DNA of 64,000 bases. Source: Actinomyces ruminicola. GTDB taxonomy: Bacteria > Actinomycetota > Actinomycetes > Actinomycetales > Actinomycetaceae. Below are positions 40,551 through 49,353 of the stretch, in pieces. A program made the translations under genes and the position numbers. Under the pieces are notes generated by a model. That model searched no databases. It worked only from the letters and a program-made list of their open reading frames with translations, and was not told the origin of the DNA. The first letter of the stretch is position 1, and the number at the start of each line of letters is the position of its first letter. The DNA lies in NCBI RefSeq assembly GCF_900103885.1, contig NZ_FNIM01000008.1, positions 1 through 64,000 of the forward strand, written 5' to 3'.

Positions 40551-41090
40551 TCAGGGCTTAACTGCCACGGTACCGCTAGCCGGCCGGGCGATGGCGAGAA
40601 GTAGCTCAGCCCCGGCGTGCGCGGCGCACAGCACCGGCAGCGAGGCGGCCACCCCGGCGACCGAGACCCGCGACGGCACTCCGGCACGCCTGAGCGTGCG
40701 GCGCGCCCATGCCCCGTAGGCGATCACGGCCGGCGCGGTCAGCGCCCCGGAGACGTAGGCGCGCCGGGCTGCGCACGCCGCCAGGTGGACGAAGCCGTGC
40801 AGCCCCCAGGCGGCCGCCGCGTTCTGGAACCAGGCGGAGCGGCCCTCGGAGCGGTATCCGGCCAGCGAGGCGCCCACCCAGTGGATTCCGATCAGCGCGA
40901 TCGCCAGGTTCACGTGCGCCTGACTCCACCCCTCGCGCCGCGCCCCTTCCGGAAGCGGCACCCATTCCGGCGCGCGGCGCAGCAGCCAGGCGGAGGAGGC
41001 CCGGTAGGTGGCCAGCTCCTCGGAGTCGTTGAGCAGGTAGCAGACAGCCAGTCCCAGTGTGGCCGCGTCCACCGGGCTCGGCCGTCTCAC
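40551..41090 (-). CDS. HXXEE-family membrane protein, second copy (motif altered)
   Basis: This 179-residue protein has hydrophobic helices and the segment YLLNDSEELATYRAS. Related proteins have His-x-x-Glu-Glu here, and the neighbour has AHDLEE. In this copy the histidine is Asn, although the two glutamates stay. Further shared features are AIALIGIHWVGASLAGYRSEGRSAWFQ and HGFVHLAA. The GTG start at 41090 overlaps the stop of the upstream paralogue (GTGA), so the two should be translated together. The function of the family is unknown. Confidence 0.75.
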   Translation of the reverse strand: MRRPSPVDAATLGLAVCYLLNDSEELATYRASSAWLLRRAPEWVPLPEGARREGWSQAHVNLAIALIGIHWVGASLAGYRSEGRSAWFQNAAAAWGLHGFVHLAACAARRAYVSGALTAPAVIAYGAWARRTLRRAGVPSRVSVAGVAASLPVLCAAHAGAELLLAIARPASGTVAVKP

Positions 41091-41593
41091 GCCGCGAACC
41101 TTCGCCAGCGCCGGGCGGCCAGGTACCCGGCCCCGTGCAGCACGACGCCGACGACGGGGAAGGCCGGAATGGTCCACCGGGCCGCCTTCGGCTCCACGCC
41201 GTCGGCCCGCAGAGCCGCCTTGGCGAAGCGCCAGAAGGGCAGCACCACCGGCAGGGCGGTGACGCAGCCGGGCGTGTAGCCGCGGGCCAGTGCTGCCGAG
41301 CCCAGGTGCATGAAGGCGTGCATGCCGTAGCCGTAGAGCATCGCCTGATAGAAGGCTGAACGCCCCCGGGTGCGGAAGCCGTCCACGGAGGCCGCCGCCA
41401 TCAACGCCCCCATCAGGCTCAGCGCCACATACACCTGGTCGCGGGAGAACCCGCGCAGGCGCACCTCCTCGGGCAGGAACGGCAGTGAGCGCATATAGGG
41501 AAGGGCGCGGCCCGGCATGGTCGCGTATTCCTCCAGGTCGTGGGCGAGCCAGGAGAAGAACAGTCCCGAGGTCGCCAGATCCACCTTGTCCAT
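41087..41593 (-). CDS. HXXEE-family membrane protein
   Basis: This 168-residue protein has the family motif intact (FSWLAHDLEEYATMPG), followed by helices with ALSLMGALMAAASVDGF, YGYGMHAFMHLGSAAL and a C-terminal segment. The conserved His/Glu residues within membrane helices suggest metal binding or proton chemistry, but no function is established. The ATG is preceded by GGGGAGG. It heads a minus-strand group of two HXXEE genes and an SDR, and is divergent from a TetR gene that probably controls it. Confidence 0.82.
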   Translation of the reverse strand: MDKVDLATSGLFFSWLAHDLEEYATMPGRALPYMRSLPFLPEEVRLRGFSRDQVYVALSLMGALMAAASVDGFRTRGRSAFYQAMLYGYGMHAFMHLGSAALARGYTPGCVTALPVVLPFWRFAKAALRADGVEPKAARWTIPAFPVVGVVLHGAGYLAARRWRRFAA

Positions 41594-41606
41594 GAGTCCT
41601 CCCCGC

Positions 41607-41631
41607 ATTGCGCGACCATCAGTTGCGCAAC
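41607..41631. promoter_or_regulatory. Candidate TetR operator between divergent genes
   Basis: ATTGCGC (41607-41613) and GTTGCGC (41622-41628) repeat with a 15-base period, and GTTGCGCAAC (41622-41631) is a perfect palindrome. It sits between the HXXEE and TetR start codons, the usual place for an autoregulatory operator. Confidence 0.5.
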
Positions 41632-41701
41632 CCACGGTAGCGGAAAAAGGCGTGCGATGGAAGAATCGCGCGCAAGTCGGCGAGAGGATGAGGAGGGCGC
41701 C

Positions 41702-42364
41702 GTGGCTGACAAGCCGGACGACGGGGACGAGGCGGACCTGCGGTCCGCGGCGCGGGCCGATACTGCTCGGCGCAGAAGCGTGGGCCGCGGCGGACGCCCG
41801 CGTGATGCCGCTCTGGACAGGCGCATTCTGCAAGAGACATTCTCCCTGCTGACCGAGAAGGGCCTTCACGGCCTGCGCGCCGACCAGGTGGCGGCACGCG
41901 CCGGGGTCCCCAAGTCCACGATCTACCGGCGCTGGTCATCTCTGGCGGAGCTCGCCGTCGACGCCGTCGACGCCGCCCTGGGCCCCCGCGAGTTCCCGCC
42001 GGGGGAGGACCCGCTGGAGGACCTTGTCCACATCGTCATCCATACGTGGCAGCTGCTCATGCGCCCGCCCCTGACGACGGCGCTGCCCGGGCTCGGCATG
42101 GAGCTCGCCGGACATCCGCAGGCGGCCGCTGCGTACCGGGAGCGCGTGATCGCACCGCTCCGCAACGGGGCGATCGATGCCATCGCCCGCGCGGTGGCCG
42201 CCGGGCAGTGGGACGGACCGGATCCGGATACTGCCGTGGACATGCTGGTGGGCACATTCGTGTACCGGCTGGCCTACCTCGGCCAGGCGCCGGAGCTGGA
42301 CGAGGTGTTCCGCGTGGCCGAGATCGTGGCCGGTAGCCCCTTGCCCGGGTCGGACAAGCCATAA
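41702..42364 (+). CDS. TetR-family transcriptional regulator
   Basis: This 220-residue regulator has the N-terminal helix-turn-helix LTEKGLHGLRADQVAARAGV then PKSTIYRRWSSLAELAVDAV (about 50-90) and a C-terminal ligand domain of the TetR_C type (ERVIAPLRNGAIDAIARAVA). The GTG at 41702 has GAGGAGGG at the ideal distance and is preferred; the in-frame ATG at 41657 is an alternative. It is divergent from the HXXEE/SDR group, so it probably represses that group and itself. The ligand is unknown. Confidence 0.88.
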   Translation: MADKPDDGDEADLRSAARADTARRRSVGRGGRPRDAALDRRILQETFSLLTEKGLHGLRADQVAARAGVPKSTIYRRWSSLAELAVDAVDAALGPREFPPGEDPLEDLVHIVIHTWQLLMRPPLTTALPGLGMELAGHPQAAAAYRERVIAPLRNGAIDAIARAVAAGQWDGPDPDTAVDMLVGTFVYRLAYLGQAPELDEVFRVAEIVAGSPLPGSDKP

Positions 42365-42567
42365 TGCGCCCGGTTATATATGGCACACTCGCCGCCCCGG
42401 AGAACCGCAGTCTAATTTCATGGTTCTCCCAGATAACCGCGTCCGCCGTATCGAATTGGTGAAGTGTCCCACATGTCCGTGGGTGTGGTACTAAATTACC
42501 TTCCAGAGGGCCACTCGGTTCCTCTCAGCCAATAGGTCGTCAACGCTCAATCTTGAAAAGAGGGGCC

Positions 42568-43536
42568 ATGTGCACGGCAATCAGATTCACGGACAGTGAC
42601 GGCAACATGTACTTCGGGCGCAATCTGGACTGGAGCACGTCCTACGGCGAGCGCATCGTCATCGTGCCGCGGGGCTTCCAGGTCCGTTCGGCCTTCGGGG
42701 ACGATGGCCCGGCCGCACACGCGGTCATCGGCATGGGCATCGTCTTCGAGGACTATCCGCTGTACTTCGACTGCGGCAACGATGCCGGCCTGGGCGTGGC
42801 CGGGCTGAACTTCCCCGGCTACGCCCGCTATCAGGACGGTCCCGTGGTCGGAAAGACCAACGTGGCCGCCTACGAGTTCCCCCTGTGGGTCACCGCGAAC
42901 TTCCCCGGCGTCGACGAGGTCGAGGCGGCTCTGAGCGAGACCGCCATCGTCGGCAAGCCGGTCAGCGACGAGCTCGGCGTCTCGCTGCTGCACTGGATCA
43001 TCGGCGATGGTCGGCGCAGCATCGTCGTGGAGTGCATGAATGACGGGCTGCACATTCACCACAACCCGGTCGACACCCTCGCGAATCAGCCCGGATTCGA
43101 CTGGCACATGGAGAACCTGCGCACATTCATCACGGCCACCGGCGACCTTCCGGAATCGGCCCACTGGCGCGATGCCGAACTCGTTCCCTTCGGCTCCGGA
43201 GCGGGAATGCGAGGAATCCCGGGCGACTACTATTCGCCCTCCCGGTTCGCCAAGGCCGCATTCCTCAACGCCCATTATCCCCTCAAGGACAATGAGGCCG
43301 AGAATGTCTCCCGGCTGTTCCACACCCTTGGGAACGTGTCCATGGTCGACGGCGCCGCCCTCATGGCCGACGGCGCCTACGAGCGCACGCTGTACACCGG
43401 CTGCTACTCGGCCCGCACGGGCACCTACTACTACTCGACCTATGACGACCCCGCGCTGCGGTGCGTGCGGTTGGGGGACTACGCCGACGCCGATCCCGCC
43501 GGCCTGCTGGAGCCTGAGCCGGCCTGGTGGCGGTGA
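42568..43536 (+). CDS. bsh: Choloylglycine hydrolase (bile salt hydrolase type)
   Basis: This 322-residue Ntn hydrolase cleaves the amide of conjugated bile acids (or, in some members, penicillin V). After removal of Met1, Cys2 is the nucleophile. The conserved set is in place: Cys2, Arg18 and Asp21 (FGRNLDWS), Asn81 (AGLNFPGY), Asn173 (LANQPGFDWHMENL) and Arg226 (SPSRFAKAAF). The whole sequence closely follows Bifidobacterium bile salt hydrolases from memory, so I favour that activity. The start at MCTAIRF is fixed by chemistry and a GAAAAGAGGGG site. There is no signal peptide. A hairpin terminator follows. Confidence 0.92.
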   Translation: MCTAIRFTDSDGNMYFGRNLDWSTSYGERIVIVPRGFQVRSAFGDDGPAAHAVIGMGIVFEDYPLYFDCGNDAGLGVAGLNFPGYARYQDGPVVGKTNVAAYEFPLWVTANFPGVDEVEAALSETAIVGKPVSDELGVSLLHWIIGDGRRSIVVECMNDGLHIHHNPVDTLANQPGFDWHMENLRTFITATGDLPESAHWRDAELVPFGSGAGMRGIPGDYYSPSRFAKAAFLNAHYPLKDNEAENVSRLFHTLGNVSMVDGAALMADGAYERTLYTGCYSARTGTYYYSTYDDPALRCVRLGDYADADPAGLLEPEPAWWR

Positions 43537-43543
43537 GGCTCCC

Positions 43544-43574
43544 GCCTCCCGTGACTTCACGGGCCACGGGAGGC
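43544..43574 (+). terminator. Hairpin after the bile salt hydrolase gene
   Basis: GCCTCCCGTG (43544-43553) pairs perfectly with CACGGGAGGC (43565-43574), 7 bases after the stop. No T-run follows. It separates bsh from the ROK gene. Confidence 0.6.
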
Positions 43575-43647
43575 TGCGTACGCTGATCCTGCGGGTCGGC
43601 GCCGGTCATGGTGAGCTGCGGCGACTGCCCGCAGGAAGGGCGATTCG

Positions 43648-44859
43648 ATGCGGGCGGGCACCAACCTGGCTGACTTGGGCAGATACAACGCCAACGTCGT
43701 CATCCATGCCCTGCGCCGCCTGGGCGCATGCAGCCAACGCGACATCGCCGCTGCCACGGGTCTATCGGCACAAACGGTGTCGGCGATCGTGCGCGGCCTG
43801 CAACGACAGGGGATGCTTGCGGAGGTAGGTACGGAGGTCAACGGACGTGGCCGCCCCCGTATCCTGCTCAATATCGTCGGCTCTGCGAAGGTTGCCGTTG
43901 GCATACACGTGGACCCCTCGGTCATTACCGTGGTTGCACTCGACCTGAGTGGAAGTGTGATTGCGGTGTCGTCGTTGAGCCAAGTGGATCCCGACGATCC
44001 CCATACGACTATGGCGCGGGTTGCACAGTCCGTGCGTAGGCTGGTGACTGAGCACTCCCTTGACGCACAACGTCTGGCCGGTGCCTGCCTCGCCATCCCC
44101 GGGCCGCTGAGTCCCGTGACTGGCGCGCCGGACCGCCCCGCCTGGCTGCCGGGCTGGAATGCCGTGCCGCTGGGCGGCGTGCTGGGCGGACGCCTGGGGA
44201 TCTCCGTGCCGGTCGTCAAGGACACGCTGGCGGCGGTCATCGGTGAGAACTGGGTGAGAGGCGGAGACTCGCTCGACTCGACCATGATCTTCGTCTACGT
44301 GGGGACGGGGACCGGGCTCGGGCTGTCGGTCAATGGTGAGCCCATACGCGGATTCTCCGGAAACAGCGGAGAGGTGGGGACGATGATGACCGCGCTGGGA
44401 TCGCGCACTCCCGGGGACCACCTGGGGATGGACAATGACCCGGCCTTCATAGTTGAGCGCGCGCACGCATTGGGGCTCCAGACGGAAACGCCCCCGCAAC
44501 GTACGGATTTTGCCGCCGTTGAGCGGCTTCTGACGCGCTTGTGCGCCGCCGCCGCAGATGGCGATGAGCAAGCCGATGCGCTCTTGACCGCGGCGGGCGC
44601 GCGCATGGCGGAACTGGTCATGATGGCCGTGGAGCTCCTCGATGCAGATACGGTCGTCTTCGGCGGTCCCTATTGGAACCTGCTCAGGCCCTGGTATGCG
44701 CCGGCGGCCGGGCGCGCCGTGCGGCGGCCGTCGGCCAGGGGGCCGCACCCGGTGTCGGTGCTCTCGTCTGCAATGGGGGAGAACGTTGGGGCAGTCGGTG
44801 CCGCGGCGGTGGTACACGACAGCCTGTACGTTCCTCGTCCACCCACCTCCTCGGTGTGA
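43648..44859 (+). CDS. ROK-family transcriptional regulator
   Basis: This 403-residue regulator has an N-terminal winged helix-turn-helix (CSQRDIAAATGLSAQTVSAI, about 27-50) followed by a ROK sugar-kinase-like domain (MIFVYVGTGTGLGLSVNGEP, GFSGNSGEVGTM). The zinc-binding Cys cluster of true ROK kinases (CxCGxxGC) is missing; after GEVGT the sequence reads MMTALGSRTPGDHLG. So it is probably a sensor without kinase activity. It lies just upstream of a sugar ABC importer and mannosidase on the same strand and is the likely regulator of that operon. Confidence 0.88.
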   Translation: MRAGTNLADLGRYNANVVIHALRRLGACSQRDIAAATGLSAQTVSAIVRGLQRQGMLAEVGTEVNGRGRPRILLNIVGSAKVAVGIHVDPSVITVVALDLSGSVIAVSSLSQVDPDDPHTTMARVAQSVRRLVTEHSLDAQRLAGACLAIPGPLSPVTGAPDRPAWLPGWNAVPLGGVLGGRLGISVPVVKDTLAAVIGENWVRGGDSLDSTMIFVYVGTGTGLGLSVNGEPIRGFSGNSGEVGTMMTALGSRTPGDHLGMDNDPAFIVERAHALGLQTETPPQRTDFAAVERLLTRLCAAAADGDEQADALLTAAGARMAELVMMAVELLDADTVVFGGPYWNLLRPWYAPAAGRAVRRPSARGPHPVSVLSSAMGENVGAVGAAAVVHDSLYVPRPPTSSV

Positions 44860-44945
44860 CTGGGCGGTCCGCTTCTACTCGTCCTCTACTCGTTGGCACC
44901 CGTACCCATCGGAGTCCCAAGTACGTAACACTGCCCAGGCAGGCG

Positions 44946-44974
44946 TTGACAGCATTTATTCAGAAGTCCAGACT
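44946..44974 (+). promoter_or_regulatory. Promoter of the ABC importer/mannosidase operon
   Basis: A perfect TTGACA (44946-44951), a 17-base spacer and CAGACT (44969-44974). It gives a leader of about 110 bases that contains a small open frame and two hairpins. Confidence 0.55.
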
Positions 44975-45002
44975 AATGGGTGGCGGACATCACGAGGAGG
45001 TG

Positions 45003-45038
45003 ATGTCGGGTCGTCCGGGCACTCCGCGGGCGTATTGA
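45003..45038 (+). CDS. Possible 11-residue leader peptide
   Basis: ATG at 45003 opens MSGRPGTPRAY then TGA, 54 bases before the lipoprotein gene. A strong GAGGAGG lies just before it, but in the loop of the hairpin GACATCAC-GAGGAG-GTGATGTC (44986-45007), whose second arm contains the ATG. A second stem (CGGGCAC 45016-45022 with GTGCCCG 45047-45053) covers the end of the frame. It could control the downstream gene by attenuation or coupling. Small frames also occur by chance. Confidence 0.3.
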   Translation: MSGRPGTPRAY

Positions 45039-45091
45039 ACGCGACTGTGCCCGTGGCGGGCGCGGAGCCACACACCATGGAGGTAATGACA

Positions 45092-46510
45092 ATGAAGTCA
45101 TCCATCACGCGACGTACCGCAATCACAGGCGCGGCGCTGGCGTCGGCAGCACTCGCACTGGCGTCCTGCACATCCCGCGACCAGTCCATCCCGAGCTCCA
45201 CGTCAGGCGTTACGACCCTGACCATCATGACCAACGCGATCGCCGGGGGGAAGAACGCCGCCGAAGCCGACTGGATCGCGAACTGGGTCATTCCCGAGTT
45301 CACCGCCGCGCAGAAGGAGGCCGGCAGGCAGGTCAAGGTGGTCTTCGAGGCACAGGGCGTTGACGACGAGGACTACAAGACGAAGGCCGCACTCGACTTC
45401 CAGTCCGGCAAGGGCGCCGACGTCGTCGGGCTCGACGGCATCTGGATCGGTGAATTCGCCCAGGCCGGTTACATCGAGCCCCTCGAGGAGATTGCCGGGG
45501 ACGCCGTCGCCTCCTGGGACGGGTGGGAGCAGATTCCTGAAAGCGTCCAGCAGGCTGCCTCCTTCGACGGTGAGCGCTTCGGCGTGCCGCAGGGCGCCGA
45601 CGGGCGCGTCATCTACTACAACCGGGACATCTTCAAGCAGGCCGGACTGAGCGCCGACTGGCAGCCGGCGTCCTGGGCCGACATCCTCGAAGCCGCACGC
45701 ACCCTCAAACAGCGGGTCGACGGCGTCGTGCCCCTTCAGCTCAACGCCGGAACCGCCATGGGGGAGGCCACCACCATGCAGGGGTTCCTGCCCATGCTCG
45801 CGGGCGCCGGAGAGACCATCTGGTCCGATGGCCGATGGGCCGGCGACACCGACGGAATTCGGGATGTCCTGGGCCTGTACAAGACGATCTACGTCGATGA
45901 GGAACTCGGCGATCCGATCCTCCAGCAGGAGGCCTCGGGACGCGACGCCTCTTTCCAGGAGTTCGCCGAGGCGCGCATCGCCATACTGTTCGAGGGCGAC
46001 TACTTCTGGCGCTCGGTCATCAACCCGGCCGAGGGGGTCGGTACCGCCCCCATGGCCGACCGCGACACCACGGTCGGATACGCGAAGATCCCCGCCATGA
46101 CACCCGGGGACGGCGTCAATGGACAGGACTTCGTGTCCATGTCGGGCGGTACTGCCAGGGTGCTGAACCCGAACTCGGCGAGCCCCGAACTCGCCTGGGA
46201 GCTTCTGGCCTTCATGAACTCTTCAGAGGCGTTCAAGGCCCGGGCGGAGGGCACTTTGTCGATCTCGCCGCGTGACGACGTAAATGAGGAGCTGCTTGCG
46301 AGCGACCCGATGCTGTCATTCGTCTCGCAGGAGGTGCTGCCGATCACCTCCTACCGCCCCGGCCTGGCCGAGTACCCGGAGGTGTCCGTGCTGCTACAGC
46401 AGGCGACCCTCGACGTGGTCACAGGAATCAGCGTGGATGACGCCGTGGCCTCCTACGTGAGCGCTCTCGAGAGCATCGTTGGAGCCGACGCGGTCGGTAA
46501 TGGGAACTGA
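45092..46510 (+). CDS. Sugar ABC transporter substrate-binding lipoprotein
   Basis: This 472-residue extracytoplasmic binding protein (family 1, oligosaccharide type) has the N-terminus MKSSITRRTAITGAALASAA. It carries a twin arginine, a hydrophobic stretch and the lipobox LASC, so it is probably exported by Tat or Sec and lipid-anchored. The mature part has VVGLDGIWIGEFAQAGYIEP and FGVPQGADGRVIYYNRDIF, typical of maltose/multi-sugar binders. The ATG at 45092 has GGAGG at 45079-45083; the two earlier in-frame ATGs have worse spacing. It is followed by two permeases, an ATPase, a mannosidase and a PHP enzyme, so mannosides are the likely cargo. Confidence 0.93.
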   Translation: MKSSITRRTAITGAALASAALALASCTSRDQSIPSSTSGVTTLTIMTNAIAGGKNAAEADWIANWVIPEFTAAQKEAGRQVKVVFEAQGVDDEDYKTKAALDFQSGKGADVVGLDGIWIGEFAQAGYIEPLEEIAGDAVASWDGWEQIPESVQQAASFDGERFGVPQGADGRVIYYNRDIFKQAGLSADWQPASWADILEAARTLKQRVDGVVPLQLNAGTAMGEATTMQGFLPMLAGAGETIWSDGRWAGDTDGIRDVLGLYKTIYVDEELGDPILQQEASGRDASFQEFAEARIAILFEGDYFWRSVINPAEGVGTAPMADRDTTVGYAKIPAMTPGDGVNGQDFVSMSGGTARVLNPNSASPELAWELLAFMNSSEAFKARAEGTLSISPRDDVNEELLASDPMLSFVSQEVLPITSYRPGLAEYPEVSVLLQQATLDVVTGISVDDAVASYVSALESIVGADAVGNGN

Positions 46511-47420
46511 TCTCGTGGCACGCACTCGCACCAAGCGCCCCCGCAGGCGTGCCGAGGACGTAGCCGGCCTCGGCCGCGGACGCGCCACGCTCTTCGTGCT
46601 TCCCGCGCTGGTCCTGATCGTATTGTTTCTCCTGTTTCCGGCGGTGTGGACCATTTATCTGGGCCTGACCAACTACCGGCTCACCGGTTTGGCGGCCGCG
46701 CACACCGAATTCGTCGGATTGGACAACTATCTGGCCACCCTGCGCGACCCTGCCTTTTGGAACTCGCTGCGCCTGACCGTCGTCTTCGTCGCCCTGTCGG
46801 GGGTAATTGGCCAGACGGTCGTCGGCTTCGCCCTGGCCTGGTCCACGCGCAGGCTCAGCGGCTGGGCGCGCACCTTTCTGGAGTCGGTGGTGCTCGCCGC
46901 CTGGGTCATCCCCGGCTCGGTCGTCTCCTTCCTGTGGATCGCCCTGCTTGACCGACGCGGAGGCACGCTCAACGTGTTGCTCAACATGCCGGGCAAGGCG
47001 TGGCTCATTGAACATCCCATGGCTGTCATCATCATCTTCAACATCTGGTGCGGGACCGCGTTCTCCATGCAGCTCTTCTCCTCGGCGCTGTCCTCGGTGG
47101 CACCCTCCCTGTTGGAGAGCGCGCGCATGGCCGGCGCCTCCGGCTGGCAACAGCTGCGCGACGTCGTCCTGCCCACGATCCGGGGGCACATTCTGACCAA
47201 CACACTCATGATCACGTTGTGGACGTTCAACACCTTCACCCCCTACCTGCTCACCGCCGGCGGCCCGGGCAGGCGGAGCGAGATCCTGTCCGTATACATC
47301 TATAAGACCGCTATTCCCGGCGGACGACTCGGGCGCGGCGCCGCCCTGTCGGTGCTCATGCTGCTCATCAACCTGGTGATCGCCTTGGCCTATATGCGCG
47401 CGGGAAGGAGCCGACGTTGA
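46500..47420 (+). CDS. Sugar ABC transporter permease 1 (MalF type)
   Basis: This permease of about 306 residues has six membrane helices starting at TLFVLPALVLIVLFLLFP and the EAA loop that contacts the ATPase (LESARMAGASGWQQLRDVVL). The start is either the ATG at 46500, which overlaps the binding-protein gene by 11 bases, or the GTG at 46515. Neither has a strong ribosome binding site, so coupling is likely. It forms the channel with the next permease. Confidence 0.93.
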   Translation: MGTDLVARTRTKRPRRRAEDVAGLGRGRATLFVLPALVLIVLFLLFPAVWTIYLGLTNYRLTGLAAAHTEFVGLDNYLATLRDPAFWNSLRLTVVFVALSGVIGQTVVGFALAWSTRRLSGWARTFLESVVLAAWVIPGSVVSFLWIALLDRRGGTLNVLLNMPGKAWLIEHPMAVIIIFNIWCGTAFSMQLFSSALSSVAPSLLESARMAGASGWQQLRDVVLPTIRGHILTNTLMITLWTFNTFTPYLLTAGGPGRRSEILSVYIYKTAIPGGRLGRGAALSVLMLLINLVIALAYMRAGRSRR

Positions 47421-48229
47421 GATTCGTGCGACGAATCGTCTTCACAGTGGCGACGACCCTGGCGGGCGTGTTCTTCGCCCTCCCCCTGACCTGGCTCATC
47501 CTCGCCCCGTTCGACGGCAGCCCGACCATGGCAGTGAAGTGGCCGCGATGGACGCTATCGAGCTTCCGCAGCCTGCTGGACAACCCCTATGCGATGAGAT
47601 CCATTGCCAACTCCCTGGTCATCGCCCTGGGCACGATGGCGGTGGTGGTGGTGCTGGGCACATTCGCCTCCTATGCGCTCTCCCGAGTGCGCATTCCGGG
47701 ACGGGACGGTCTTCTGTACGCCATGCTGCTGCTGTCGTCCATCGTCACCGGAACCGCCGCCATGGTCCCCACGTTCCAGTTGATGAACGCCATCGGCCTC
47801 ATCAACACCCATACCGGCGTGGTCCTGGTCCTGGCCGGTGGACTGCTGCCCACGGTCGTGTTCATCCTCAAGGACTTCATGGACTCCGTTCCCAAGTCAT
47901 ACGAGGAGTCTGCCCGCCTGTGCGGTGCCGGCCCCGGCAAGATCCTCACCGACATCGTCATTCCCGTCGCCAGGCCCGGGATTGCCTTTGTCTCAATCTG
48001 GACGGTCGTGCAGGTATGGGGGAACTTCCTGGTCCCCTACCTGCTGTTGCGTGATCCGGACAGTCAGCCCGCCGCGGTGCTCATGTACACCTTCTACACC
48101 GAGTCCGGTCAGGCCGATTTGCGACTCATCTCCGTGTTCGCCCTCGTGTTTGCGGCGCCCGTCCTGGTCATCTACTTCTACGTCAACAGGAGATTCGGTT
48201 TCCGCTTCTACGGAGGGATCAAGTCATGA
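47417..48229 (+). CDS. Sugar ABC transporter permease 2 (MalG type)
   Basis: This 270-residue permease has six helices, the EAA loop YEESARLCGAGPGKILTDIV and the usual short C-terminus (FYVNRRFGFRFYGGIKS). The start codon is TTG, overlapping the stop of permease 1 (TTGA) and preceded by GGAAGGAG. The stop overlaps the ATPase start (ATGA). Confidence 0.94.
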   Translation: MRFVRRIVFTVATTLAGVFFALPLTWLILAPFDGSPTMAVKWPRWTLSSFRSLLDNPYAMRSIANSLVIALGTMAVVVVLGTFASYALSRVRIPGRDGLLYAMLLLSSIVTGTAAMVPTFQLMNAIGLINTHTGVVLVLAGGLLPTVVFILKDFMDSVPKSYEESARLCGAGPGKILTDIVIPVARPGIAFVSIWTVVQVWGNFLVPYLLLRDPDSQPAAVLMYTFYTESGQADLRLISVFALVFAAPVLVIYFYVNRRFGFRFYGGIKS

Positions 48230-49353
48230 CAGGCGCCATCACCATGCGTGGCCTGGTCAAGCAGTACCCCAATGGCGTGCGCGGAGTCGACGGGATCGAC
48301 CTGTCGATCAAGGAGGGGGAGTTCTTCGCCCTGCTCGGCCCCTCCGGCTGTGGGAAAACCACGCTGTTGCGGACCATCGCCGGACTGGAAACCATCACCG
48401 AGGGCACCTTGCACATCGGCGGCGTTGACATGACGAATGTTGAACCGGGCGAACGGGGCGTGGCCATGGTGTTTCAGGATTACGCCCTCTTCCCGCACAT
48501 GGATGTCTCGGACAACATCGCCTACCCGCTACGTGTGCGCAAGGTTCCCAGGAGTGAGCGTAAGCGAATCGCCGCCGACGCCGCGGCGGAACTGTCTCTG
48601 GAGGAACTGCTGGAGCGTCGGCCCGGACAGCTCTCCGGCGGCCAGCAGCAACGCGTCGCCCTGGCCCGTGCCATCGCCACCCGCCCCGAGGTGCTCCTCC
48701 TCGATGAGCCCCTGTCCAACCTCGATGCCCGGCTGCGCCTCGAGGCGCGTACCTTCCTCAAGGAGCTGCAGCGCGAGCTCGGGGTCACCTCGGTTTTCGT
48801 CACCCACGACCAGGCCGAGGCCCTCGCCCTCGCCGACCGCATCGCCGTTATGAAGGACGGGAAGATCCAGCAAGTCGGTACCCCCAGGGAGATCTTCCAC
48901 GCCCCTGCGAACGAGTTCGTCGCCTCCTTCATCGGTGCGCACCCCATGAACCTCATCGACGGCGTTCTGCACGGCGGACGAATCGCCTCGATGGATGCGG
49001 CAATTCCCGCACCCTCGGAGGCGGTACACGCGCTGACCGACGGCGCCCGGGTCACCTGGGGCGTGCGCCCAGAGTACGTCGGCTGGTCGCCCGCCGACGC
49101 CCGTCCCGCCGTCGGGTCGGTGCCCGCCATTGGCGCCATCGCCGGGCAGGTGTGCACAGTGGAGAATCTGGGTGCCCATACTCTGCTCACCATGCGTGCT
49201 GGAGCGGATCGCCTGCAGGCAGTAGTCGGGGAGGATCCGCTTCCAAAACCGGGGCAGCGCTGCTGGTTCACCTTCCCGATGACCAAAGTTCTGGTCTTTG
49301 AAACCGAAGGCGGCACACTGATCGGAGGAGGCAGTGACAATGCATTCGGATGA
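48226..49353 (+). CDS. Sugar ABC transporter ATPase (UgpC/MsmK type)
   Basis: This 375-residue ATPase has Walker A LLGPSGCGKTTLLRTIAG, the Q-loop FQDYALFPHM, the signature QLSGGQQQRVALARA, Walker B VLLLDEPLSNLDARLR and the H-loop VFVTHDQAEALALAD. A C-terminal TOBE/MOI regulatory domain (about 240-375) is typical of sugar importers. Many Gram-positives share one such ATPase among importers; here the operon carries its own. It overlaps the mannosidase start. Confidence 0.95.
   Translation: MTGAITMRGLVKQYPNGVRGVDGIDLSIKEGEFFALLGPSGCGKTTLLRTIAGLETITEGTLHIGGVDMTNVEPGERGVAMVFQDYALFPHMDVSDNIAYPLRVRKVPRSERKRIAADAAAELSLEELLERRPGQLSGGQQQRVALARAIATRPEVLLLDEPLSNLDARLRLEARTFLKELQRELGVTSVFVTHDQAEALALADRIAVMKDGKIQQVGTPREIFHAPANEFVASFIGAHPMNLIDGVLHGGRIASMDAAIPAPSEAVHALTDGARVTWGVRPEYVGWSPADARPAVGSVPAIGAIAGQVCTVENLGAHTLLTMRAGADRLQAVVGEDPLPKPGQRCWFTFPMTKVLVFETEGGTLIGGGSDNAFG

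Noticed and set aside
43648-44859. ROK protein as a sugar kinase
   Set aside because: It has an N-terminal helix-turn-helix and lacks the cysteine zinc motif of ROK kinases.
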